From: Bolinopsis microptera
Taxonomy: Eukaryota > Ctenophora > Tentaculata > Lobata > Bolinopsidae
Direction: 5' to 3'
Length of the DNA: 64,000 bases
Assembly: GCF_026151205.1 (NCBI RefSeq)
Contig: NC_087078.1
Location: 16,385,118 to 16,449,117 of the forward strand
Part shown: one piece after another, positions 48,001 to 56,592 of the stretch
How the letters are laid out: the number at the start of each line of letters is the position of its first letter
Position numbering within the stretch: the first letter of the stretch is position 1
Translations under genes and position numbers: made by a program
The notes under the pieces: model-generated
Told to the model about the DNA's origin: nothing
The model's input: the letters and a program-made list of their open reading frames with translations, nothing else
The model's database searches: none

Positions 48001-50482
48001 ATGAAACGATTATCCTAACCATGAAGGGTTTATATAGTGTCATAGTGTGACACATTTTACATCATCGTGCCATTCAGTAGGGTCACTAATATTTACCAAT
48101 ATCCTCAAACTTCAATGAACGTGTCCATATACTTCACGACAATCTGTTGTAAGCCTTCCCTTTGCAACACAAGCTCGGAAGCGGGAGCTCTCGATACAGG
48201 AGGTACGTATCGAAAATCACTCAGGCCGAAAATTTTGTAAGTCAAAATGTTTTCGAAGTTTTTCTGAAAACTACTTTTATCCACGTTTCATGCTACCCTG
48301 TTCATTATAAGCCGAAAATTTTTTTTTCAAAGTAAAGTGAAAAAAGTTTTGATTTTTAGGGATTAGAGTTAAAATGTGACGAAAAATATGCATTTCAAGA
48401 TTTTAGAAATACATTTTAAAAATGAAATATCCGGCAAAAAATCCGGCAAAATTTTTGAAACCGGAGCCGGAGGCGGAACCGGATATTGAAGCAGGATATC
48501 CGGCCGGATATACATCGTAGTCCGGAACTTCGCCGCGAATTTAAAAGTGTAACTCAAATATCGAATCGTGTAAAATAATTTTAATAGGTATTACAAGGTA
48601 ATGCAAATTATGGTAACTATAGTAACTATGGCTATCACACTATCGACAGAACTCTATGGAAACTAAATAACTAATTTCTATAAAAATCGGTCTGCAAATT
48701 TAACTTAAAATATCCCCATCAGCTACCAGTTTACTCAGTAAAGGCTCACTCGGAGATAATCAACTGTATTGACGGTGTTGGAGGTTTAGGTATTGGACTT
48801 GGTGCTCCCGAGATTGTTACTGGGTCACGCGATGGTATGTTAATTTGTATTTTAATGGCTTTCTCCAAACTCTGCGGTATGGTAGCTTCATGTTTGTTGT
48901 TTAATCTTACCCTCTAGTTTGTTATTATTATTTGATAAATGTTTGTTGTTTACAGGGACAGTCAAAGTGTGGGATGTCAGGCAAGATAACGACCCTGTTG
49001 CGATGATGCAACCTAAAGAGTCTGAAGCCAAGAGGGACTGCTGGGCTGTTGCTTTTGGTAATTTACTATTTTAGTTGCCTTTATTTGTCTTATCTCTTAC
49101 TTCTTGCGCAGTGCCAAACTGATACTCAAAGTAATATGGTTTGAACGGCAGCTATTTGTGTTTACTTTTAGGAAAATGTTGTTTTAAAGTATTTTTAGAA
49201 CAACTGTCTAGGTAACTCGTACACTGAAGCGGAGAGAGTGGTGGCTGCTGGATACGATAACGGAGACATCAAACTGTTTGATTTGAGGAACATGGCTGTT
49301 AGATGGGAAACTAACATAAAAAACGGGGTTTGTTTTTTTTTACTTTCTTATTTTTTAATGTTTCCACTTCAAGGTTTAATGACTGTCTCAGATGTCTCTT
49401 TATACCTTATTCTTCTCATCGTGTGATGAAGCAGGTATATTTATATGACAACTTTTATAATATCAGGTTTGTGGATTGCAGTTCGATCGTAAAGATATCC
49501 TCATGAATAAACTTGTGGCTACAACTTTGGAAGGGAAATTCCACACTTTCGACGTGCGGGTTGATCATCCGAAACGCAGTTATCCTTCAGTAATAGAAAA
49601 GGTGAGTCCGTTGTAATATCAAGCATGCATGGTGGGATTGGTTGGTGAGGAACCGCTTGCATGGCAACAACCCTTAGCTTCCAACTGTAGGTGGTGTGAC
49701 GTCATGGTTACTATGGAAACGTACTTTAGCGCCACCGCGGTGATTTATTTCATAGTTAATTTGCGCAAGACGCGCGCACAAAATTATTTTCGTTGAGTAG
49801 AAAGAACGCATGGCTTTGTCAGATCTTTCTGGAAGAGTAATCTTGTGATCAGATTGTTTAAAATCTGACCTTGTGATCAATCATTGCTTCGCAGGCACAC
49901 AAATCTACGATATGGGGAGTCAGACACTTGCCTCAAAACAGAGACGTTTACATGACCCTCGGTGGAAATGGATCTCTGTGCCTATGGAAATAGTAAGTTC
50001 ATTTAGGGAAATGAAATTTAAAATAGCAATCCGATAAAAAATGTATTTCCACAACCTGCAAAACGGTTTCAATGGAATGGCACACCAAATCAAGCTCACA
50101 TTTCATCAAACACTCCTTCTTCCCAGCAATTACCCTAAAGAGAGAACTAAACAAGATGGTGATGGTGTAGAATACGGAGTGGCTGGTACTGTGGAACAGA
50201 TACAGAATGTTATCCTTGGAACACAGCCCTTGTCTGGATTTGATTGGAGCCCTGATAAGGTAATATCCGTCTAGATCTTATTTAAATTTTATAGAATTTG
50301 TGCGAATTTGGTACATTGAAGTACCGTATGTCTCAAAGGGCATATCAAAAATAAATTAGCGATCGCTCTCGCCAATTCATCTTTTACTCTAATGTTTATT
50401 ATATCAGGAGGGATTGTGTGTTTGCTCTGGATTTGATCAAACTGTCAGAGTTTGCATCGTGACTCGACTCAAATCTCTCTGA
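30801..50482 (+). CDS. WDR92: WDR92 / DNAAF10 (Monad), WD40 dynein-assembly factor, 10 exons, 359 aa
   Basis: WDR92 is a seven-bladed WD40 protein that works with the R2TP/prefoldin-like co-chaperone in cytoplasmic preassembly of axonemal dyneins. Exons by splice sites and phase: 30801-30901, 31017-31104, 37479-37598, 48723-48834, 48956-49057, 49212-49327, 49467-49601, 49895-49992, 50127-50259, 50408-50482. They sum to 1080 bases, 360 codons with the stop, close to the length I recall for the human protein (357). Diagnostic stretches: [76 protein letters not shown] and the terminal [17 protein letters not shown]. All introns are GT-AG. Intron 2 (6.4 kb) and intron 3 (11.1 kb) each contain an unrelated gene on the opposite strand. 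The start could be the first or second of two adjacent Met codons. Confidence 0.95.
31114..32477. repeat. Long inverted repeat (~0.6 kb arms) inside WDR92 intron 2
   Basis: AAGGGGAGATACACCAAAAA opens the left arm at 31114 and its inverse closes the right arm at 32477. The arms stay highly similar inward to about 31750 and 31885. An AT-rich core with AAGGGTCCCCCCTTG separates them. The left arm begins nine bases after the exon 2 donor. It resembles a foldback/snap-back MITE. A related core, ACAAGGGGGGACCCTTGT, is present at 42756. Transcribed RNA could form a very long hairpin. Confidence 0.85.
32478..32971. other. Spacer between inverted repeat and lipase 3' end
   Basis: AT-rich intronic sequence of WDR92 that also forms the 3' flank of the nested lipase gene. 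No feature recognised. Confidence 0.3.
32972..35869 (-). CDS. Lipase-like alpha/beta hydrolase with CaaX-type C terminus, nested antisense in WDR92 intron 2
   Basis: Four exons on the minus strand with matching phases: 35869-35782 (from an ATG), 34434-34278, 33868-33709, 33514-32972; about 315 residues. Exon 3 contains [18 protein letters not shown], typical of class 3-type lipases before the nucleophile elbow. Exon 4 has GHSLGG (Ser nucleophile), a DPVSQL segment that may supply the acid and [11 protein letters not shown] that may supply the His. The chain ends ...SGCCVIQ; CVIQ fits the CaaX prenylation consensus (X = Gln favours farnesyl), with a neighbouring Cys that could be palmitoylated, so I infer membrane attachment. 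The acceptor of exon 3 is pyrimidine-poor but is forced by the phase. The first exon could instead start upstream, since an AG acceptor precedes 35887. Confidence 0.75.
34072..34168 (+). mobile_element. SINE body fragment
   Basis: AGCTAAGGATC, CGGTCGACTCAGCCGAAT and AGGGTTAAATGAGGAG occur here in the same order as in the SINE at 7515-7815 (opposite orientation there). The tRNA-like head is absent. It lies in an intron of the nested lipase gene. Confidence 0.7.
34904..35042. repeat. Diverged duplicate of 35690-35790
   Basis: AGAATTATCATT, TCTGGGTATCA, AACGCTC and CACCGGCCA..TATTAAAATGG occur in the same order in both places. The more distant copy at 35690-35790 covers the first-exon donor of the lipase gene, so this may be an old local duplication of that exon edge. 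Confidence 0.5.
35870..37292. other. WDR92 intron 2, upstream side of the lipase gene; microsatellites
   Basis: Contains a (GA)n tract at 36032-36066 and a heptamer array (GTACATT)n at about 36457-36557 with some variant units. The rest is AT-rich and unremarkable. The nested lipase promoter is expected somewhere in this stretch but no core element is evident. Confidence 0.5.
37293..37385. repeat. Small inverted repeat / MITE just upstream of WDR92 exon 3
   Basis: CAGTGTACAGGGGGGC...GGCATAAAATGG near 37294-37323 is mirrored by CCATTTTATGCCATTTTATG then CCCCCCAGTGTACCTG near 37347-37380. The right side has one extra GGCATAAAAT unit. Confidence 0.6.
38007..38025 (+). repeat. G19 homopolymer near the ODC-like stop codon
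   Basis: A run of 19 G on the plus strand, followed by CCGGGGG, ends 13 bases before the stop codon of the minus-strand ODC-like gene (C-rich in its 3' UTR). It is length-unstable and prone to sequencing error. Confidence 0.8.
38039..42045 (-). CDS. Divergent ornithine decarboxylase-like protein, 8 exons, nested antisense in WDR92 intron 3
   Basis: Minus-strand exons with consistent phases: 42045-41875, 40662-40284, 40138-39945, 39722-39635, 39398-39279, 39109-38974, 38700-38520, 38335-38039; total 1566 bases, 521 residues (ODC is usually ~460). Eukaryotic ODC landmarks occur in order: [11 protein letters not shown] with the PLP lysine, [29 protein letters not shown] and [10 protein letters not shown] with the catalytic-type Cys. 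Departures: the Gly-rich HVGSG becomes HPGLR, the Arg of EPGR is Ala, and the substrate-binding DGVYGSF region is CYNGLIW. It may be a decarboxylase of altered specificity or an inactive, antizyme-inhibitor-like relative. The 57-residue first exon lies on a duplicated repeat unit and is the least certain part. A start at the Met of exon 2 (MYHKEIG, 40656) is an alternative. Confidence 0.8.
38741..38783 (+). repeat. G-rich tract, possible G-quadruplex, in an ODC-like intron
   Basis: Several runs of three or more G (GGGGG, GGGGG, GGG, GGGG, G10) lie within ~43 bases on the plus strand, which is the sense strand of WDR92 intron 3. Confidence 0.6.
41098..43538. repeat. 2.44 kb duplicated unit 1, bounded by inverted TAGGAACCGACCGG
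   Basis: The unit opens TAGGAACCGACCGGAATGGG and closes with CCGGTCGGTTCCTA. Both ends are rich in CCGG/CCGGAT subrepeats. It contains the apparent first exon of the ODC-like gene (41875-42045), a palindromic element (about 42533-43205) and two copies of a block beginning TTTGCAACACRAGCTCGGAA. The next unit starts two bases later, so two TIR-bounded units sit head to tail. It resembles a TIR transposon carrying host exon sequence, or a segmental duplication with TIR elements at its joints. Confidence 0.7.
42533..43205. repeat. Palindromic element with GGACTTAATGCC repeats
   Basis: GGACTTAATGCCTTTTCT occurs near 42533, 42933, 42998 and 43184. An inverse-type GGCAGTAAGTCC occurs at 42613. The core at 42755 is ACAAGGGGGGACCCTTGT. 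The overall plan (AT-rich arms, AAGGGTCC core, TTTTTACAG...ATCG phrases) is shared with the long inverted repeat at 31114-32477. A near-identical copy lies at 45107-45840. Confidence 0.55.
44446..44616 (-). CDS. Second copy of the ODC-like first exon
   Basis: The frame beginning [19 protein letters not shown] is identical at the protein level (65 residues to the frame end, 57 before the donor) to 42045-41875. It ends at the same AAAG|GTATGT donor in phase 0. It could serve as an alternative, more distal first exon for the ODC-like gene, or be a silent duplicate. Confidence 0.45.
45857..48137 (+). mobile_element. Motif-array transposon family A, copy 2 (2.28 kb, both TIRs)
   Basis: ATATGGACACTTTCATTGAA at about 45858 is mirrored at about 48114-48136. 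The TIR runs ~38 bases with one mismatch, ending near GGATATTGGTAAAT. The interior holds about 18 copies of a TGTGACRRARTTTAC motif in both orientations (for example near 46379, 46940, 47250, 47388, 47600, 47755, 47905). No transposase frame is present. It interrupts duplicated unit 2. This uninterrupted copy defines the insertion points of the Helitron-like and CACAGTG elements in copy 1. Confidence 0.8.
46451..46783 (+). repeat. Three tandem 111 bp units inside family A copy 2
   Basis: CTCTATATAAGGACGATACA starts at 46451, 46562 and 46673. Each unit carries one GTAAACATCGTCACAAAATG, so the motif count of this transposon was raised by local duplication. Confidence 0.85.
48546..48722. other. 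WDR92 intron 3, acceptor side
   Basis: Short AT-rich stretch between the duplicated unit and exon 4 of WDR92. The acceptor ATATCCCCATCAG precedes 48723. Confidence 0.5.
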
Positions 50483-51199
50483 AGCTATGGAAACGAGCTG
50501 CTTACTTGATAGTCAAACAAATACGGAGACTTCCTTTCTGATCGCCATTCACAATGTCAAGTGATTCCTTGGTTTGATTGAACTTTGGACTGATATTTTG
50601 CTGCAGGTTAACAGCAATGAATGTGAAATTCTCAGATCTTACTCGAGAATGTAAACTTTTTTTAAAGTCTCGGGATCTTACTTAGGAATTTAAACATAGT
50701 CGTTCTTTAGGGAAATTTTGAAGATTTTTATTGATATGTACCTTGTTACATGCTTGAGATGCAATGGCTGGGCCAGAAAACTTGTAAGGTTCAATTTTTA
50801 ACGCGTATTCAATCTTTGTCAGAAACGTAAGATCTTGACTGTATTATATTTTGTTCCATAACTTAATTTATTTATATGATTTACTTTCTAAACAGAAACA
50901 GTCCACATTTCTCTTGTCAATTCACATGGCAGTGCAATGCGAAATGCTTAATTTCACAATTGTTCGAAACGAGAACTACTTTGACAAGTCTAGCATCATT
51001 CAATAATCTCCGCAGCAAAACATGATAAATAAGTTTGCCCTGACAAAATTGCGAGAAGATTTTCTGTGGCTAGCGTTTTCTATTGTCCCCCTTTGTCTCC
51101 AAATCAGATTGAGCAGATGTTGCCAACTTAAAACCAGCTAGACCGCCCGCACTTTCATAACTATTGTCAAAGTTTGAACTCAGCTGAAATTTCCAAAGC
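50483..51199. other. Intergenic between WDR92 and the glutaredoxin-like gene
   Basis: WDR92 3' UTR and the promoter or 5' UTR of the next gene share ~700 bases. No TATA box or clear polyadenylation signal could be assigned with confidence. Confidence 0.4.
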
Positions 51200-52829
51200 A
51201 TGAAGGTCTTCATCGTTTTACTGTTATCGAGTGTTGTAGCGGGCAAGGATTACGATATTGACTGTGACAATGTCAACCCGGAGGCTAAGAAGTTTGTCGA
51301 TGAGGGAATCCCTTCAGCTCTTGTTTTCATGATCAGCAAGACAACTTGCCCGTACTGTACCAGAGCTAAACAGACACTGAAAGACATCGGTGAGTTATTA
51401 TTTTGCCAATAGTTCATTTTTCTTTAGTCAATATCTTTTTTTCTTCAATATTTCTTCTTTTTTAAAAGCCTAATAACAAATGGCGAATGCAATTTTTAAT
51501 TGTCTGAAAACTGGAAGTAATTGGTTATATAATATATAGGGTATAGTTTGCATTCAATCGTTCTCCCTATTTTGCAACGTCCATTTTCTCAGGATTCCAC
51601 GAAGATGATCTGAACATAGTCGAACTAGATGACTTTGATGCAGATTTTAAGAGCGATATTCAGGATTATAACTGGTGTGTTACAGGAGGAAGGACATTCC
51701 CTCGCGTCTGGGCAAACAAACAGGTAACTTACAAACGAACACGCTTACAAACAAACAGGTAACTTACCGCTGTCAGTTTATCTGTCAAACATGACTGGAC
51801 TATGAAGTATGAAGGGTTGCAGCAGCTAAAGCACTAAGGGGAGGGAGGAAGCATCGTACTTATCCTGGGCCTGGCCTCTAAAATCCTGTTGCTAAATATG
51901 ACTGGGATGATGTGTCACCTGTCACGTGACCTCTCTTTCGGTCAACACTGAACACTGGGCTATCCCGCACAGAATAACGATATACAGTTCTAATTTCATA
52001 CTATGATACAGTTCTAATCTCATGCTCTATTTGCAGGTAGTCGGAGGTGCTGACAACACCAAAGAAGGATACTACTCTGGAAAGTTAATCACCCTGGCGT
52101 ACGAGGCCAGACTGAAACGAGCTGCCAAGGAATTTGTGGACACTGCGGTGGAGAAGAGCGGAGATAACACCTACCTTCTTATCTCCAAGAAGGGCTGTCC
52201 TTTCTGTGTGATGGCTGAGATGTGTCTTAAAAGAATGCGTAAGTTTGAGGGCTACTTATCTGTCTCGCCGACTTTATCACGTGATTCTTCAATTTTGGAA
52301 TTTATTGTTTATCTGATATCATTTACCTTATTATTATGAAGTTACTAAGTAATTTTTAGCGTGACGAGAATACTATGACAACGTTTGAAAATAGTATCAC
52401 TTAGTAGAATTGAAAGTAAAATTAACCCTCTTCCCTCACTCCTCAGTTATTCCAGCCAATAGAATGAGAGTACACGACATCAAGGAATGGGACACTCACG
52501 ATCAGATCAAGGAGTACGCTGGAGAACTGACCGGAGCTTCTAGCACTCCTAGGATCTGGCTCAACAAGAAGGTCAGAGTAATGGTCATCTCATTATCATT
52601 GTAGTACGATGGTCGATGACGTCATTAAAATTATAACTTATGTTTGATGAAAAGCACAACTTTTTGATTAGGCAAAGCATGACTTTTGAAAAGCTGCATG
52701 TCTGCAAAACGCCATTATACTCGGACGCGATGAAGATTGGGACGAAATCAAACTAGAAATAATATAATACTGAAACTGTCTCAGCTGATCGGTGGTTACA
52801 CAGAACTGAAGCAATTCATGGGATGCTAG
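51200..52829 (+). CDS. Secreted/ER two-domain glutaredoxin-like protein (230 aa, 5 exons)
   Basis: Exons: 51200-51389, 51593-51723, 52037-52238, 52447-52571, 52785-52829; 693 bases, 230 residues, all GT-AG with matching phases. The N terminus MKVFIVLLLSSVVAG is a typical signal peptide. Domain 1 has the active site SKTTCPYCTRAK (CPYC, dithiol glutaredoxin type) near residue 50 and GGRTFPRVWANKQ, matching the TVP-type cis-Pro loop and glutathione groove, followed by VVGGADNT. Domain 2 has SKKGCPFCVMAE (CPFC), then SSTPRIWLNKK and LIGGYTEL. Each domain thus has the CxxC, the cis-Pro and the final GG motif. The protein is expected to act on disulfides or glutathione mixed disulfides in the secretory pathway. 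It ends MGC; there is no KDEL-type signal. Confidence 0.88.
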
Positions 52830-53387
52830 AAAGTTCTGCAGAAGATATCACGTGTCCTTGTAAGATATTTCACTTACTTCCAGTCAATACATTTGTGTTA
52901 TTTTGTCTTTAATTTGTGTAGCTAGACGCTAGTACTCATCACAGAATAAGGATATTAGGATAAGAGCAGCAGATTCTTCAGTCGCTCTCCCAGCTGATTA
53001 TCATCTTTACATATATTGACAAATTTGACAATTGTGTCCTGCATACGGAGAAACAGTCTTAGAAATAACTATTTTTATCTATCAATTATCATCAAATTTA
53101 TCAACAAGATAATTAAACGACAGCCAGCACCAATAATAATACGTTTGCATTATGTTTTGCTACACGTTCAGAAAATAATCATCATGACTCATGTGTGATG
53201 TGATAACCCTTTGAACTACTACGAAATGAACTACTACGAAATGAAACGTTTATGAAGGAGTAGACTGCTGCCGTTCTACTTCTCAAAGTGCTTGAAAAAT
53301 GTAATCCTTATGCGTCGTATTCTTGTCGTTTAACTCTTTATATTTATTTACAAACAACTTGCTTAAATTTCAAAGCGCCCACATAAA
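52830..53387. other. Intergenic; nothing recognised
   Basis: 3' flank of the glutaredoxin-like gene and 5' flank of the next frame. A duplicated GAACTACTACGAAATGAA is seen at about 53214-53242. The frame at 53016-53198 has no recognisable content. Confidence 0.3.
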
Positions 53388-54199
53388 ATGAATTTGAATG
53401 ACAAGGTGAATATAGAAGACTACCATGAAAGTGACCTTACAGATGACAGAAGACCGCCTCACTACCTACCAAATCATATACCACCATCACCCCTAGAAGT
53501 CAGGGAAGCAATATCACGTCAGGAAGCCCCATCACGTGGAGCCTTTGGTATTCGAGCTGCAAGAGGAAAACAACAAAATGGTGTCAGAGGATTTTATTGG
53601 GGGTCAAAATTTGCAAAATTTCCACATCAATCAAGAAAATGCTGATGAAAATATTTTAGGGCGAGATCACGAAAGCCGTGCCGAAGTCAATAACGAGTTT
53701 AATTCAAATGACATAAATTCAAGCAAGTTCAATAACAATGACTATCATGGAAGCGACATTTTAGTTCCAACTGTATTGGAAAATACATGCGAAAAAGATA
53801 AGGCCGACTTAGCTGTTTCGCCCGTCTTTGGTGGTATAGGAAATGAAACAGATTTTTCGCGTTTTAAGAATTTTCATGTTCCGCTTGATTTCAAAATAGT
53901 TGATAAAACTAACACCATGAGACTTTGTGATGATTTTGAGTGCAATGATCAGAACGAATCTAAATTCTTGGATCTTACCCAAGATCCGACTCTTGTAAAT
54001 AGGATAAGAAAGTTCCAAGTGTTCGATGATAACGAGTTTTCTGACCCAAAGTCCTCATTTAAAGTGACATCTGAGCTGAATCTGCTTCAAGGTTCTACGA
54101 AGTTCAACTTGTAGTAAACCCGCGATTGGGTGGCATGTGCCTCAATAGGATATTACAAACATTTATTATGTCAATTTATCATTAAAAAATTCAACAATA

Positions 54200-55575
54200 T
54201 CAATAACTTATAGTTGATCGTTCACACTAAGTAAATATAAAAATAAAGTTAATCTACACTAGAGAATAAATAATCTATATTATATAAATCAACTATATTA
54301 TCTCCCCACTGACATTAACAAAGTTTAAATTGTTTATCGATTAAGTAACGTACAGTGTTGTCCTTAAATGAATTTATAATGAACTTATCTTGTAACTTAG
54401 GTACGTTAAAGGGAAGAATTTTCTTTATTTCGTTTATCGTGTTGTTATATAATCGTGGTCCTACGTTAGAGATGCTATAATCGGTGATACGTAATCTGTT
54501 GAATTAATTTCAAAATACTGTGAATTTCTCCTTTCAGTTTGTCTAAGCGGTGACTTTTCAAATATACTACAGATATTTGATGGTGCTACTCCCATATAAA
54601 GCTTGTACATCAAAGTGAGACAGCTTTTAGCAATGGGATTAGGAAGAGCCAAAATTCCTATTTTGTTGAAGATGGATTTTGTGTGAGATGGCAGTTTACG
54701 TTTTTCTTTGTCGTAAAAATAGTTATGATATTCTGAATCAGTAGCGCGAATAGCTTTTTTTTAAGCAGAGAATAAAGACTGAATGGGATTTAAAGATTTA
54801 GTACCCCAAACAGTAGCGCAATAATACATGTGAGACTGAATTAAGCTATTGTATAGCATTTTTTGAGCTTTATTCGGAATGGAACTTTTAAGTTTCATCA
54901 TTACGCCAGCATTTCTAGATATTTTAGTCTTAACTGTTTAATGTGCTGGCTCCAACTAAGTTTTGAGTCAATTATGACACCTAAAAATCGTTCATGTTCA
55001 CTTTTCACTAGTCGCTGTCCTTCTATACTAATATTTATATCCTCTGGTGATCTGTTAGTAAATATCATTATATATTTAGTTTTGCCTACATTAAGTTTGA
55101 GGCCGTTGTTTTTAACCCATGTCTGTACAGTATTCAAAACTCTATTTGCACGCATGTGTACGTGTCGGCAGAAACGATAATGTTTGCATCATCAGCGAAG
55201 AAAATATAATGGGCTATATCGCTTACATTTGCAAGGTCGTTTATGTAAATAATGAACAATATAGGATCAAGAATGGACCCTTGAGGAACTCCATATTCCA
55301 GCCCCATTTCTTCTGAACTGCAACCGTTGACGTGAACATACTGACTCCGGTTAGTTAGATAAGACTCGAACCAGGATAAGGCCTCTTACGCCATAGTGCT
55401 CCAGCTTATGTAGCAGTATCTCGCTGTCTACTATGTCAAATGCCTTGGAAAAGTCAAGAAGCAGTAATGCTGACACTTGCTTCCTTTCTAGAGCTTTATG
55501 TAAGTTAAACTGGGCTTCAAGCAACGTTACGTCTGAATTTAATTGCAACAACAAATCAACCAACTTCCGCATGAA
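54200..55575 (-). pseudogene. 5'-truncated LINE reverse transcriptase, frameshifted
   Basis: Minus-strand pieces in order: 55572-55351 with LLLLDFSKAFDIVDSEILLH (motif A); 55351-55155 in another frame with EYGVPQGSILDPILFIIYIN (motif B) and FFADDAN (motif C); 55155-54901 with GLKLNVGKTKYIMI and RFLGVIID; 54652-54461 with a C-terminal LINE tail. The pattern is that of the Jockey/CR1-type group. Stops and frame changes make it inactive. Confidence 0.8.
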
Positions 55576-55925
55576 TGACGGACTGAATTATACCGTCCCT
55601 CAAAAAGTCAATGTCGTTGGCAACACCGAATGCTAGCTCTGTAGATGCCAAACAACCAAAATTTTCGGTGCCAACATTCGAAGATATCGATTTGAAAAAT
55701 CGTTGTAAATATCATATTCCCACAATTTTGTCCTTCACAGAATTAAAATCGTCAGCGAAATTCTCCATTCCAGACTACATACACAGTGTACAAAGAAAGT
55801 GGGATCAATAAAGAGAACAACTCAAGATTCCACGTTTACAGGGAATTAAAAACGTTTAAAGAAAAAAACGTTTAAAGACAAATCTAAATATTTGTCAACA
55901 GTAAGTTTATTTATGAAGGAGTAAG

Positions 55926-56465
55926 TTGTCAGTGGATGCGAATTTATATATTCATTTAGCCCCACCTACAGACTTTAGACGGGGAGACTTTCTCAACAAG
56001 TACCACACAGGAGACAATGTCCACCCTGACGTCCGTGCCAGGGGATTCTATCGTCCGGGACAGAACTCCTATTTCGACATAAAGTTTCTCAATCCTAATT
56101 CTGAGTCTTATCTCTCATCATCAACAGAAAAAATATACGAGAGAGCTGAGACTCAGAAGCGGAGGTTATACAACGAGAGAATATTGAATGTCGAACATGG
56201 GAGTTTCTGTCCACTGGTGTACTCTGTCACGGGTGGCAGCGGGCCAGAAGCGAGAACATTTTTTAGGTTATTGTGTGAGAAAATATCCTATAAGACGCAA
56301 CAAAATTATTCAGATGTTGTAAATTTTTTAAGATGTAAATTATCATTTATTATCAGGAAGCTGGTTCTCCTGTGTATAAGAGGAACCAGATCTTCTGTCA
56401 ATTCAGTTGACAAAAGTTGTGAAAACGACTTTGAGTTCGCATGCTTTGTATCAAAGCTTAGCTAA
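55926..56465 (+). pseudogene. 3' fragment of the PHD-RT-nuclease retrotransposon family (nuclease-like domain)
   Basis: The ~179-residue frame aligns with the C-terminal domain of the 1087-aa ORF at 15898-19161. Shared stretches: YFDIKFLNPNS versus YFDVRVFHAPAP, RRLYNERILNVEHGSFCPLV versus KRCYNARVLEVEKGSFTPLV, the TGGSGPEA box and the CIRGTRS tail. HPD at 33-35 and DIK at 51-53 give a clear PD-(D/E)XK pattern. RT and PHD parts are missing (5' truncation). The frame stays open to a stop, then ~85 bases of 3' UTR and an A10 run at 56551-56560. The sequence has diverged too far from the complete element to be a copy of it. Confidence 0.75.
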
Positions 56466-56560
56466 TTATGAGTCCTATGGACTCAATTAATTGTTGTTTC
56501 AAATCTGGTAGATATACATTGTTGTAAATTATATTGTTATATATAACTTTAAAAAAAAAA

Positions 56561-56592
56561 CAAATAGAATAATATATATATTATTCTATTTG
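56561..56592. repeat. Perfect 32 bp palindrome after the A-run
   Basis: CAAATAGAATAATATA is followed directly by its exact inverse, with no spacer. It sits between A10 and TTTTC-A9, at the 3' end of the retrotransposon fragment. Confidence 0.85.

Larger units (their letters stand above)
43541..48545. repeat. Duplicated unit 2, split by a transposon
   Basis: From TAGGAACCGACCGG near 43540 the sequence follows unit 1 closely to about 45840. It continues at about 48163-48545 with the block (TTTGCAACACAAGCTCGG ... CCGGCCGGATA) that ends unit 1. The intervening 45857-48137 is a family A transposon absent from unit 1. Near 44030-44160 unit 2 carries ~130 bases not in unit 1. Its far end has lost the exact terminal repeat. 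Confidence 0.7.
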
